Source: Paracoccaceae bacterium
Lineage (GTDB): Bacteria > Pseudomonadota > Alphaproteobacteria > Rhodobacterales > Rhodobacteraceae
Reading direction: 5' to 3'
DNA length: 64,000 nt
Assembly: GCA_017510335.1 (NCBI GenBank)
Contig: JAFWNM010000015.1
Location: 38,166 to 102,165 of the forward strand
Below, piece by piece: positions 38,745 through 47,036 of this stretch. The notes beneath the pieces were generated by a model that was not told where the DNA came from, searched no databases, and saw only the letters and a program-made list of their open reading frames with translations. Each line of letters starts with the position of its first letter. Position 1 is the stretch's first letter. Position numbers and translations under genes: made by a program.

Positions 38745-39491
38745 TTGCAACTCTTCGTATACAACCCGAATTCCAGCGCCGCCATGACAACCCTGATTGC
38801 CCGGCAGGCCCGCGCTGCGGCCAGTGCAGGTGTCACAATCGCGGCGGGCGGTGCCACTGCGCCAGTTCCCCCCAGCATCGAAGGGCACCATGACGAAGCC
38901 ATGGCCGTCCCCGCCATGCTCGACGCGCTGCGCCGGGCCGAAGCGGCCGGCGCGCAGGCCCATGTCATCGCCTGTTTCGACGATCCCGGCCTGGGCGCCG
39001 CGCGCGAAGTGGTGCATGGCCCGGTCATCGGAATCGCACAAGCGGCAATGCAGGTCGCCACCATGCTGGCCAGCCGGTTCAGCATCGTAACCACCCTGCC
39101 CCGTTCGGTCCCCATCATCGAGGATATGGCCCTGCGCTATGGGATGGGCCACGCATTGCGCCGCGTGCGCGCGGTCGATCTGCCAGTGCTCTCGCTGGAA
39201 GCGGATCCCGCACACGCACAGGCCTTGCTGGAACGCGAAATCATGCAAGCCCGCGACCATGACGGCGCCGAAGCCGTCATTCTGGGCTGCGCGGGCATGT
39301 CCGACATGTGCGCCACCCTTAGCGCGGAAACCGGCATCACGGTAATTGACGGGGTCCATGCGGCTGTGCGCCTTGCAGAAGCACTGGCAGGCGGGGGGTA
39401 TCAGACCGCCAAAACCGGCGCATATGGCTGGCCGCGCGACAAATCGCACGACCTCTCCCCGCTGGCAGCCCTGCGCAAACCCGCAGAATAA
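38745..39491 (+). CDS. Asp/Glu/hydantoin racemase family protein
   Basis: The product resembles HyuE-type hydantoin racemases and related cysteine racemases. With a TTG start at 38745 the protein (248 aa) begins QLFVYNPNSS after the initiator, which is the family N-terminus (xLxxxNPNxS). The two active-site cysteines appear in HVIACFDDPGLGAAR and VILGCAGMSDMC. Upstream ATG codons in the same frame would add a Lys/Arg/Ala-rich stretch across the operator and are unlikely. It sits divergent from the GntR gene and shares its operator type with the importer genes. Confidence 0.82.
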   Translation: MQLFVYNPNSSAAMTTLIARQARAAASAGVTIAAGGATAPVPPSIEGHHDEAMAVPAMLDALRRAEAAGAQAHVIACFDDPGLGAAREVVHGPVIGIAQAAMQVATMLASRFSIVTTLPRSVPIIEDMALRYGMGHALRRVRAVDLPVLSLEADPAHAQALLEREIMQARDHDGAEAVILGCAGMSDMCATLSAETGITVIDGVHAAVRLAEALAGGGYQTAKTGAYGWPRDKSHDLSPLAALRKPAE

Positions 39492-39644
39492 CGCCCCGCC
39501 CCACCGCGCGGCCCCATGGCGCATATGCCAACGCGCGGTTCGGGCCCATCCGCCGGACCGCCTTTAGCGGCCGTTGTGCCATATCCCGACCCAGCAAACC
39601 CTCCAGACCAGTCCCGACATCACGCCCGCCTCCGCGCGCTGGTC

Positions 39645-39701
39645 CTTCATCTTGCGAAAAATACTCTCGGGGGGTGCGGGGGGCAGACAGCCCCCCGCCT
39701 G
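39645..39701 (-). repeat. Rhodobacterales-type intergenic hairpin and conserved tail
   Basis: On the minus strand a GC-rich hairpin (GCGGGGGG / CCCCCCGC, 7-nt loop, stem at 39677-39699) is followed by CCCCCCGAGAGTATTTTTCG and CAAGATGAAGG. I recall such 'CCCCCGAG-A/T-rich-CAAGATGAA' tails as common between genes in this order. It lies in the 327-bp convergent gap between the racemase and importer genes, where it may act as a terminator. Confidence 0.45.
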
Positions 39702-39784
39702 CCCCACGCTTGTGCCGGGCCGCAGGCCCGGCTGCAAAATCGCGTTTTGCGCTTCTCGGACACATGAAATCAATACGTCACAAC

Positions 39785-39815
39785 ATGTCGCGTGCACGCC
39801 AATGCACCGCGACAT
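39785..39815. repeat. Stem-loop related to the interspersed repeat (copy 4, stem only)
   Basis: ATGTCGCG and CGCGACAT arms enclose a TGCA...TGCA inner stem. The same ATGTCGCG/CGCGACAT arms form one end of the 50282-50376 repeat. It lies a few bases before the importer ATPase stop codon. Confidence 0.5.
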
Positions 39816-39818
39816 ATT

Positions 39819-40814
39819 CTATTGTGCCGCGTGCATATCAAGCGTCTGCGCCAGCTTGCGGCAGCGCGCCTGATGGGTCGCGCCGATTTGCTGCATCTCG
39901 ATCCGACCTGTATGACAGGCATCTTCGGCCAGAAAACAGCGCGGCGCAAACGGGCACCCGTCGGGCAGGTTCGCCAGATCGGGCGGCGCGCCGGGAATGG
40001 CCTCCAGCCGCGCACCTTTGACCATCGCCCCGTCGGCACGGCTTTTCAGCAGGCCCAGCGTATAGGGGTGGCGGGGGCTGCGGATCAAATCGCGCGCGGT
40101 CCCCTGTTCCACAATCTGGCCTGCATACATCACCGCAATGCGGTCGGCCACTTCCACTGCCGCGCCAATGTCATGGGTCACGAAAATAATCGACAGGCCC
40201 AGATCGCGCTGCAATTCGCGCAGCAACAACAGCACCTGGATTTGCACAGTGGCGTCCAGTGCTGTGGTGGGTTCATCGGCCAGCAGCAATTTGGGCCTGC
40301 ATGACAGCGCCAGCGCAATCATGGCCCGCTGGCGCATGCCGCCCGACATTTCATGCGGGTAATTGTCCAGCCGCGATTTGGCCGACGGAATACGCACCCG
40401 TTCAAACAGCTCCAGCGCGCGGGCGCGCGCGGCCTCGCGGCTTATGGGTTCATGGCGGCGAATGGTTTCGACAATCTGATCGCCCAGCGAATAGACAGGG
40501 TCCAGCGCCAGCAGCGGTTCCTGAAAGATCATGGCCGCCTGCGCCCCGCGCAAGGCCCGCAACTCGCGCGGGGTCATTTTCAGAATGTCGCGCCCGTCCA
40601 AGTCAATACTGCCTTGCAATCGGGTGCGCTTTTCGGGGTTCAGCCGCATGATGGCGCGCATGGTCACTGACTTGCCCGACCCGGATTCACCGATCAAGGC
40701 AACTGCTTCGCCCTGCCCCACATCCAGCGACACATCATTGACCGCGCGCACTGGCCGCGTGCCACCGGTAAACGCAACCCCAAGGTTGCGGATCGAAAGG
40801 AACGGGGCGCTCAT
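39819..40814 (-). CDS. Peptide-type ABC transporter ATP-binding protein (OppD/DppD-like)
   Basis: The 331-aa ATPase has Walker A IGESGSGKSVTMRAI, signature MSGGMRQRAMIALAL, Walker B LLLADEPTTALD and the OppD-type C-terminal iron-sulfur-like Cys region (DGCPFAPRCFLAEDACHTG). It is the last gene of the five-gene importer; its start overlaps the next ATPase gene by 4 bp. The family moves peptides, but also opines, nickel and sugars, so substrate is open. Confidence 0.92.
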   Translation of the reverse strand: MSAPFLSIRNLGVAFTGGTRPVRAVNDVSLDVGQGEAVALIGESGSGKSVTMRAIMRLNPEKRTRLQGSIDLDGRDILKMTPRELRALRGAQAAMIFQEPLLALDPVYSLGDQIVETIRRHEPISREAARARALELFERVRIPSAKSRLDNYPHEMSGGMRQRAMIALALSCRPKLLLADEPTTALDATVQIQVLLLLRELQRDLGLSIIFVTHDIGAAVEVADRIAVMYAGQIVEQGTARDLIRSPRHPYTLGLLKSRADGAMVKGARLEAIPGAPPDLANLPDGCPFAPRCFLAEDACHTGRIEMQQIGATHQARCRKLAQTLDMHAAQ

Positions 40815-41830
40815 TGTGCGGCCTCCTGCAGGGCGCGGGCCGGGGCATAGCCCGATGCGGGGTCATGGGCGTGGCACGCCACAAGGTGCTGCGCGGCACG
40901 CTGCGTCAATGCGGGCACCTTGCGCGCGCAGACATCGCCAACCACAGGGCAGCGCGTGTGGAACCGGCAGCCCGATGGCGGGTCAATGGGGTTGGGCGGG
41001 TCACCTGTCAGCGCGGGTTCCATCGTGCGGTTGTCGGGGTCCATGGACGGCATGGACGACAACAGCGCGCGCGAATAGGGGTGCAGCGGCCTGTCATACA
41101 GCGCTTCCGCCGTGCCGATTTCGGCCACCTGTCCCAGATACATGACCATCACGCGGTCAGACACAAACCGCACCACATTCAAATCATGGCTGATGAACAC
41201 ATAGGTCAGGCCGAATTCGGCCTTCAGGTCCGCAAGCAGGTTCAGCACCTGCGCTTCCACCGATTTGTCCAGCGCCGACACGGCTTCATCCAGAATGATG
41301 ACCTTCGGGCGCAAGGCCAGCGCGCGCGCAATATTGACGCGCTGGCGCTGGCCGCCCGACAATTCATGTGGATAGCGCCCCGCAAACCGCGCTGGCGCAA
41401 GCCCCACCCGCGCCAGCAAATCATGCGTGCGCGCCAGCGCGTCCTGTGCGGGCGTGCCGTGGACACGCGCACCAAAGGCAATGTTGTCCTCAATGGTCAG
41501 GCGCGGGTTCAGCGACGAATAGCTGTCCTGAAACACCATCTGCACCTGACGGCGATACTCTTTCAGCGGCAATTCGGGGCTGCCCACCAGCTTGCCTTCG
41601 AAATACAGCGCGCCCTGATCGGGGGCGATCAGCTGCATCAGCAACCGCGCCGTGGTGGATTTGCCGCAGCCCGATTCGCCCACAACGCCCAGCGTTTCAC
41701 CGGCAAACACCTCCAGATCGACCCCATCGACCGCATGCACATTCTTGACTGTCCGGCCAAGGATACCGCCCTTGATGGGGAAATATTTGCGCAATCCGCG
41801 CACGGTCAGAATAGCGCCTTGCGTGGTCAT
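40811..41830 (-). CDS. Peptide-type ABC transporter ATP-binding protein (OppF/DppF-like)
   Basis: The 339-aa product is the second ATPase of the importer. It has VVGESGCGKSTTARLLMQL, the LSGGQRQRVNIARALAL signature, Walker B VIILDEAVSALD and the oligopeptide-transporter C-terminal domain (NPIDPPSGCRFHTRCPVVGDVC). It overlaps its neighbours by 4 bp on both sides. Confidence 0.92.
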   Translation of the reverse strand: MTTQGAILTVRGLRKYFPIKGGILGRTVKNVHAVDGVDLEVFAGETLGVVGESGCGKSTTARLLMQLIAPDQGALYFEGKLVGSPELPLKEYRRQVQMVFQDSYSSLNPRLTIEDNIAFGARVHGTPAQDALARTHDLLARVGLAPARFAGRYPHELSGGQRQRVNIARALALRPKVIILDEAVSALDKSVEAQVLNLLADLKAEFGLTYVFISHDLNVVRFVSDRVMVMYLGQVAEIGTAEALYDRPLHPYSRALLSSMPSMDPDNRTMEPALTGDPPNPIDPPSGCRFHTRCPVVGDVCARKVPALTQRAAQHLVACHAHDPASGYAPARALQEAAQ

Positions 41831-42714
41831 TGGCGCACCTCCATCGCGGACCGCAGCCCGTCAGACAACATGTTGAACGAAATCGACACCATGAAAATCA
41901 TGGCACCGGGCAGCGCTGCAACCCATGGCTGCACATAAATGGCCGTGCGCAAGGTGTTCAGCATCAGCCCCCATTCGGGGTTGGGCGGGCGCACCCCAAG
42001 CCCAAGGAAGGACAGGCCAGAGGCCAGGATCATGCTGACCGCAATCAGCGATGTCGCATAAACAAAGATCGGCCCCAGCACATTGCCCAGCACATGCACC
42101 CGCACAATCGTCAGCGCACCCGCGCCCGATGCGCGCGCGGCTTCAATGAAATCCGAACTGCGCAGCCGCGTGGTAACCGATTCCGCCACCCGCGCAATGG
42201 GCGGAATGAACACCACGGTCAGCGACAGCAGCGCATTGCCCAACCCCGCCCCCAGCGCCCCCGACAGCGCCACCGCCAGCAGCACCGACGGAAACGCATA
42301 GAACACATCAATCGTGCGCATGATCAGCGTATTGGTCCAGCCGCCCGCATAGCCCGCGATGATGCCCACCGCCGATCCGATGACAAACGCCAGCACCACC
42401 GGCGTGACCCCCATCAGCAACGACAAGCGCCCGCCCCAGATCAGCCGCGACAGCATATCGCGGCCCAACTCATCCGTGCCCAGCCAGTGCCCTTCGGTGC
42501 CGATGGGTTTCAGACGGTTGGACAACCGCCCGTCCAGCGGGTCCAGCGGCGCGACAAGCGGCGCGAAAATGGCCGCCAGCAGGAAAATCAGCAGCACCGC
42601 CGCCGCTGCCATGGCCGTCTTGTCGCGCACCAGCCGCGCGCCCACATTCTGCCAATAGCCTGCACTGCGCACAGCCACAGCGGGGGGGGCTTGGGTCAAG
42701 GTCATGTCTGCCAT
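41827..42714 (-). CDS. Peptide-type ABC transporter permease (DppC-like)
   Basis: The 295-aa product has an N-terminal OppC_N segment and about six membrane helices. It has the permease loop EAARASGAGALTIVRVHVLGNVLGPIFV (in parts). The segment GTDELGRDMLSRLIWGGRLSL is typical of DppC/OppC. It forms the channel with the DppB-like protein. Confidence 0.92.
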   Translation of the reverse strand: MADMTLTQAPPAVAVRSAGYWQNVGARLVRDKTAMAAAAVLLIFLLAAIFAPLVAPLDPLDGRLSNRLKPIGTEGHWLGTDELGRDMLSRLIWGGRLSLLMGVTPVVLAFVIGSAVGIIAGYAGGWTNTLIMRTIDVFYAFPSVLLAVALSGALGAGLGNALLSLTVVFIPPIARVAESVTTRLRSSDFIEAARASGAGALTIVRVHVLGNVLGPIFVYATSLIAVSMILASGLSFLGLGVRPPNPEWGLMLNTLRTAIYVQPWVAALPGAMIFMVSISFNMLSDGLRSAMEVRQ

Positions 42715-42720
42715 GTCACG

Positions 42721-43671
42721 TTACCTTTTGATACGGGGGTCAAGCGCGCTTTGCAGCACATCCACAGCCAGGTTCAGCACCACAAAAAACAGCGCCAGAA
42801 CCAGAATCGTGCCTTGCAACAGCGGCAAATCGCGCTGGAAAATGGCCGAATTCAGCAACATGCCCGTGCCGGGCCAGCTGAACACCGTTTCAATCAGGAT
42901 GGACCCGCCCAGCAAATAGCCCAGTTGCACACCCATGACGGCCAGCGCCGTGGGGGCCGCGTTCTTGACCACATGCAGGAAAACGCCCAGTTCCGACAGG
43001 CCGCGCGCGCGCAACCCGATGACAAATTCCTGCGCCAGAATTTCGGCCACCAGCGCGCGCACAGTGCGCGCGATAATGCCCATGGGGATGACGCTCATGG
43101 TCAGGGCGGGCAGCACCATGTAGCTTAGATGCTCCATATCGAATTTCCACCCGCTGGACCCGCCCGGCCCCGCGCCCGCAGCAGGCAACCAGCCCAACTG
43201 CGCCGAGAAAATGATCACCAGCACCATGCCCAGCCAGTAATGCGGCACCGACACCCCGAACACCGCCGCCGCCGATGCGGCCTTGTCCAGGGGCGAATTG
43301 CTGAAATAGCCGGCCACAAACCCGAAGAAGCACCCCAGCACAAACCCTATGACTGTGGCCACAGCTGCCAGCATCAGCGTATTGGACACCGCGCGCATGA
43401 CTTCTGTGGTTACTGGCCGCCCCGACGCGATGGACGTGCCCAGATCACCTTGCAGGGCGCGCCCCAGCCACAAGATGAACTGTTCGGGATAGCTGCGGTC
43501 AAACCCGTAGAGCACGCGCAGCCGGTCTTGCAGTTCAACCGACGCATCCGCAGGCAGGATCGAGATCAGCGGGTCGCCGGGCGAAATATGCACCAGCGCG
43601 AAACACACCACCGCAACCCCCAAAAGCACAGGGGCGGTATAGATGATGCGTTGCAGGGTATAGCCAAACAT
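42721..43671 (-). CDS. Peptide-type ABC transporter permease (DppB-like)
   Basis: The 316-aa product begins with the OppB/DppB signature (LQRIIYTAPVLLGVAVVCFALVHISPGDP, in parts) and has six membrane helices with the loop RALVAEILAQEFVIGLRARGLSE. It follows the binding-protein gene after a hairpin. Confidence 0.92.
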   Translation of the reverse strand: MFGYTLQRIIYTAPVLLGVAVVCFALVHISPGDPLISILPADASVELQDRLRVLYGFDRSYPEQFILWLGRALQGDLGTSIASGRPVTTEVMRAVSNTLMLAAVATVIGFVLGCFFGFVAGYFSNSPLDKAASAAAVFGVSVPHYWLGMVLVIIFSAQLGWLPAAGAGPGGSSGWKFDMEHLSYMVLPALTMSVIPMGIIARTVRALVAEILAQEFVIGLRARGLSELGVFLHVVKNAAPTALAVMGVQLGYLLGGSILIETVFSWPGTGMLLNSAIFQRDLPLLQGTILVLALFFVVLNLAVDVLQSALDPRIKR

Positions 43672-43703
43672 GGGCTGTCCTTTCGGGTGGCAGACAGGAA
43701 CGG

Positions 43704-43736
43704 CACAGGCCCCGGCGCGAAGGTCCGGGGCCTGTG
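43704..43736 (-). terminator. Hairpin between binding-protein and permease genes
   Basis: CACAGGCCCCGG and CCGGGGCCTGTG form a 12-bp stem with a 9-nt loop. It lies 7 bp after the binding-protein stop. There is no T tract, so it is more likely a 3' stabiliser that raises binding-protein expression over the membrane genes. Confidence 0.6.
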
Positions 43737-43743
43737 ATATCGC

Positions 43744-45375
43744 TTAGTTCATATCCATCGGCGCAATGTCGATGAACCAGCTTTTGGGTTGGACAACCCC
43801 TGTCACGCGGCCCGACATGGCGCGCGGGCCAGCGTCATGGGCCACCCACACGAAGGGCGCTTCTTCCACAAGGCGCTTGTGCAACCGCCCCAGGGCCGCA
43901 TCGCGGGCGTCATCTTCGAATGTGGTGCGGGCCTCGGCAATCAGGGCGTCGAATTCATCATTGCCGAAATACCCCCAGTTGTTGGACACAGGCGGGAAGG
44001 TGCCTGTGGAACTGAAGCGCACCATCGCAAAGAACGGGTCCATCGTGGCGAAAGTCACGTTGATGGCATGCGCGCCATTGGCGCTTTCATCCGTGGCCCC
44101 GCGCCGCCAGTTGGTAAACAGCGTATTCCATTCGATGACATCCAGTTCCACATCGAAATAACAATCGCGCAGCGCCTGTTGCAGGTATTCGTTCATCGGG
44201 ATGGGCTGCATCTGCCCCGACCCCGAAGCGGATGTCTGCACCTTCACGCGCAGCGGGTTTTCCGCCGAGAAGCCCGCCTCGCTCATCAGGCGCTGCGCCT
44301 CATCCAGGTCATAGCGGATGTCGAATTCCGGGTTGCCCCACCAGGGATGTGTCGGGTCAACTGTGCCCTTGGGAATGCCCATATACCCGCCCAGCAGGAT
44401 TTGCAGGTCTTCGCGGTCAAAGCACAGGTTGGCCGCATGGCGCACGCGAATGTCCAGCCATGGGCTGTCTTCCGCGAAGGACAATTGCCACGGCCACACA
44501 TGCGGTTGCGGGTTGGCGTAAATGGTGAAACCGCGCGCTTCGATCTGGGGAATGGCATCGGGCGCGGGCGCTTCGATCCAGTCCACCTGCCCCGACAGCA
44601 ATGCGGCTGTGCGCGCATTCGCTTCGGGCAGCGGCACCAGAACCACGCCATCCAGTTTTGGGGTGCGGTCGGGGTTCCAGTAGTCGGTATTGGCCGCCAG
44701 TTCCAGCCGTTCGCGCGGCACAAACCCGGTCACGCGGAACGGGCCGGACCCCGACGGATCGGCCGCAAAGGCCGCCCATGCGGATTCCGCATCGCCGGTT
44801 TCGTCAAATTTCGCCTGCCAATGGCTGGGCGACGCCATGAAAAGGTTGGTCAGGTTGATGGGCAGAAAGCTGTCGGGTTCAGATGTGGCCAGTTCGACGG
44901 TGAATTCGTCAATCGCCTGCGCAGAACGCAAGGTCGGCATGCGCGATGCGGTCACACCGACCTGGCTTGCATCAAAATGGGGCGCGCTTTCGTCCAGAAC
45001 TTTCTGGACGTTCCAGACCACCGCTTCGGCATTGAAAGGGCTGCCATCATGGAAGGTGACATCATCGCGCAGAACGAAGGTCCATTTGGTGGTGTCATCG
45101 GCATCCACCGACCAGCTTGTGGCCAGTGACGGAATGACGACCGACGCTTCGTCTTCCTTGCTCAGGTCCCATGCGGTCAGGCTGTCATAGATTGTCATGC
45201 CCGTGAAGCGGTTTCCCTCGAAGCCCTGATCGGGCTGGCCAAGGGTGCGCGGAATGTCAGCTGCCGTCATGCCGATGCGTAAGATCTTGTCTTGCGCGAC
45301 CGCCATAACCGGAACGGACAGGACAGTGCTTGCAAGCAGGGCGGCGGTTAGGGTGCGTTTGGCGTGCGCCATCAT
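43744..45375 (-). CDS. Peptide-type ABC transporter substrate-binding protein
   Basis: The 543-aa product is an SBP_bac_5 (DppA/OppA-like) protein with a signal peptide (~1-28, ending AVAQ). The domain has VIPSLATSWSVDADDTTKWTF, LRDDVTFHDGSPFNAEAVVWN and a late LVEEAPFVWVAHDAGPRAMS. GGAGATC precedes the double ATG at 45375/45372. It is first in the operon, 60 bp downstream of the second ATTGTCGACAAT palindrome, which ties it to the GntR regulator and the racemase. Confidence 0.92.
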   Translation of the reverse strand: MMAHAKRTLTAALLASTVLSVPVMAVAQDKILRIGMTAADIPRTLGQPDQGFEGNRFTGMTIYDSLTAWDLSKEDEASVVIPSLATSWSVDADDTTKWTFVLRDDVTFHDGSPFNAEAVVWNVQKVLDESAPHFDASQVGVTASRMPTLRSAQAIDEFTVELATSEPDSFLPINLTNLFMASPSHWQAKFDETGDAESAWAAFAADPSGSGPFRVTGFVPRERLELAANTDYWNPDRTPKLDGVVLVPLPEANARTAALLSGQVDWIEAPAPDAIPQIEARGFTIYANPQPHVWPWQLSFAEDSPWLDIRVRHAANLCFDREDLQILLGGYMGIPKGTVDPTHPWWGNPEFDIRYDLDEAQRLMSEAGFSAENPLRVKVQTSASGSGQMQPIPMNEYLQQALRDCYFDVELDVIEWNTLFTNWRRGATDESANGAHAINVTFATMDPFFAMVRFSSTGTFPPVSNNWGYFGNDEFDALIAEARTTFEDDARDAALGRLHKRLVEEAPFVWVAHDAGPRAMSGRVTGVVQPKSWFIDIAPMDMN

Positions 45376-45435
45376 GTGATCTCCTGTTGGGCCGTTTTAT
45401 ATGCCGACGACGTCAGACTTTGGGTTGACTACAAA

Positions 45436-45447
45436 ATTGTCGACAAT
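45436..45447. promoter_or_regulatory. Palindromic operator, site 2 (GntR-type)
   Basis: ATTGTCGACAAT, identical to the core of the site at 38644-38657, lies 60 bp before the binding-protein start. Its place overlaps the expected promoter region, which suits repression. Confidence 0.75.
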
Positions 45448-45629
45448 CCGAAGACTGGGACTCTTCTTTTTTTCAGTCAAGTTTTTTCACAAAGCAGGGC
45501 GTGCACAACGCCGCCCCCGCATATGCGCACAAAAATAAAACACTCTGGCAGACATGCGCCCAATAAACAGGCACCACCCGAACGCGCGCCCCCGTCACAT
45601 GGCGACATGCAGCGCGATGGCGCGAAACG

Positions 45630-45654
45630 GGAACCCAACGGGCCGCGCTGCGTT
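45630..45654 (+). promoter_or_regulatory. EcfG-type promoter for csbD
   Basis: GGAAC and CGTT are separated by exactly 16 bp and end 41 bp before the csbD start. This is the -35/-10 consensus of EcfG (general stress) sigma factors. Confidence 0.85.
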
Positions 45655-45695
45655 CTGTAGTCATGACCGAAATTCAAAACGCACAGGAGCAAGTG

Positions 45696-45893
45696 ATGAA
45701 TTGGGATATTGTCGAAGGTAAATGGAAACAGTTCACCGGGTCCGCCAAGGAAAACTGGGGCAAGCTGACCGATGACGACCTGGACCAGGCCGCTGGCAAA
45801 CGCGACAAGCTGGTGGGCAAGGTTCAGGAAAAATACGGCGTTGCCCGCGATGAAGCCGAAAAGCAGGTCGACGCCTGGTCGTCCAAGCTTTGA
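45696..45893 (+). CDS. CsbD-family stress protein
   Basis: The 65-aa hydrophilic protein matches the CsbD family: MNWDIVEGKWKQFTGSAKENWGKLTDDDLDQAAG (in parts) with the KYGVARDEAEKQVDAW end. CsbD proteins are general stress induced in many bacteria; biochemical function is unknown. The ATG at 45696 has an AGGAG site, so the upstream ATG codons are rejected. An EcfG promoter precedes it and a hairpin follows. Confidence 0.9.
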   Translation: MNWDIVEGKWKQFTGSAKENWGKLTDDDLDQAAGKRDKLVGKVQEKYGVARDEAEKQVDAWSSKL

Positions 45894-45903
45894 CAGCGGC
45901 ATA

Positions 45904-45933
45904 GGGGCCACCGTGCGACTGCGGGGTGGCCCC
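45904..45933 (+). terminator. Hairpin after csbD
   Basis: GGGGCCACC and GGTGGCCCC form a 9-bp stem with a 12-nt loop, 10 bp after the csbD stop. There is no T tract; it may be a partial terminator or stabiliser before the DUF883 gene. Confidence 0.5.
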
Positions 45934-46007
45934 GCACATTGATACATGACCAGTGAAATACCAACCGGCGAAGATGCAGTTCCGCACCGCCACAAAAGGG
46001 GGTTACT

Positions 46008-46409
46008 ATGTCACGACAACCCGTGTCCAAACTGAAACAGGACGGCAAGGAAACCGCCGAGAATGTCAAAGCGCATGCCGATGCGGCCGCCGCTGAAATT
46101 TCCGATCTGGCAGATCTGACTTATGAGGAGTTGAAAGAACAACTCGCCCTTGTCAAATCCGATCTGGCAGACCTGACAGAAGCCACAAAACAAGCGGGCT
46201 ATGCGAAAGCCCAACAAGCCCGGTCCAGTGCCCGGCGCACGGGCAGGCGCGCTGTCAAAATGGCCGAAGACGGCTATGACTATGCCACAGACCAGCTGGA
46301 CGAGGCGCTGGAAAGCGCCGAAACCTTCACCCGCGAACGCCCGGCCATGGCCATGGGTCTTGCTGCGGGCGCAGGGTTCTTGCTGGCACTGGCCTTGTCG
46401 CGCCGCTGA
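46008..46409 (+). CDS. DUF883 (ElaB/YqjD-like) membrane-anchored protein
   Basis: The 133-aa product is a charged helical protein with Ala/Glu/Lys heptads. It ends in a glycine-rich membrane anchor (AMAMGLAAGAGFLLALALSRR). This layout fits the DUF883/YqjD family, stationary-phase membrane proteins, some of which bind ribosomes. It overlaps the holin-like gene by one base (TGATG). It is likely cotranscribed with csbD from the EcfG promoter. Confidence 0.85.
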   Translation: MSRQPVSKLKQDGKETAENVKAHADAAAAEISDLADLTYEELKEQLALVKSDLADLTEATKQAGYAKAQQARSSARRTGRRAVKMAEDGYDYATDQLDEALESAETFTRERPAMAMGLAAGAGFLLALALSRR

Positions 46410-46807
46410 TGCTGCAATCCGTGCACCATATCAAGCGTCAGGCCAACTGGCATGGCGGCAATATCGCGCTGGCGCTTTGCGCTGGCGCGATGCTGGTTGT
46501 GGGGCTTGGTTTCATGGTGGCCGCAATCTGGATGATGCTGGCGCTGCAGTTTTCATCGCTGATCGCCACTTATGTGATCGGGCTGTTCTTTCTTGGCCTG
46601 TCGGGTATTTTGCTGCTGGTCAAACGCACAAGACGCCCCCCGCCCATTCCCACGCTGGACGCGCAGTTGCGCGCCAATGCCGCACGGGGGCGGGCCTATC
46701 AGCCAAAGGGGGAATTTCCTGCCTTGCTGGAAGCGTTCCTGTTCGGGGTGAACACCTATGTCCAGCTTCGCAACCGCCGCCCCCCGCCGCCCGACCGGGA
46801 CACATGA
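46409..46807 (+). CDS. YqjE/holin-X-like membrane protein
   Basis: The 132-aa product has two close membrane helices (~20-45 and ~52-72) and a Pro/Arg-rich C-terminus. It resembles phage_holin_3_6/YqjE-type proteins that sit next to DUF883 genes in many proteobacteria. It is translationally coupled to the DUF883 gene. Function unknown. Confidence 0.75.
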   Translation: MLQSVHHIKRQANWHGGNIALALCAGAMLVVGLGFMVAAIWMMLALQFSSLIATYVIGLFFLGLSGILLLVKRTRRPPPIPTLDAQLRANAARGRAYQPKGEFPALLEAFLFGVNTYVQLRNRRPPPPDRDT

Positions 46808-46829
46808 CGTCCCCGCAACACCGCACCCG

Positions 46830-46866
46830 AACCGCCGCGCCATACCCTGGCGCGGCGGTTTTGTTT
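46830..46866 (+). terminator. Intrinsic terminator of the csbD operon
   Basis: AACCGCCGCGCC and GGCGCGGCGGTT form a 12-bp stem with a 7-nt loop, followed by TTGTTTTG. It lies 22 bp after the holin-like gene. Confidence 0.8.
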
Positions 46867-47036
46867 TGTGGCCCAGCCCGTTTTGTGGCCCTGCCCCGCT
46901 ATGCCCCTGCCCCTGACAGGCCAGTGCCCGCCAGCCAGACGGCGCGCACGCGCACACCACCCTGATACCCTGTGGCGTTCATGCGCAATCACGCTGCAGC
47001 ATTGACCTGCGCGCTTATGGCCCAACGCATGTTGCC

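Noticed and set aside
45450-45473. GAAGA/TCTTC hairpin with a T run
   Set aside because: Only a 5-bp stem and no plus-strand gene before it; not supported as a terminator.
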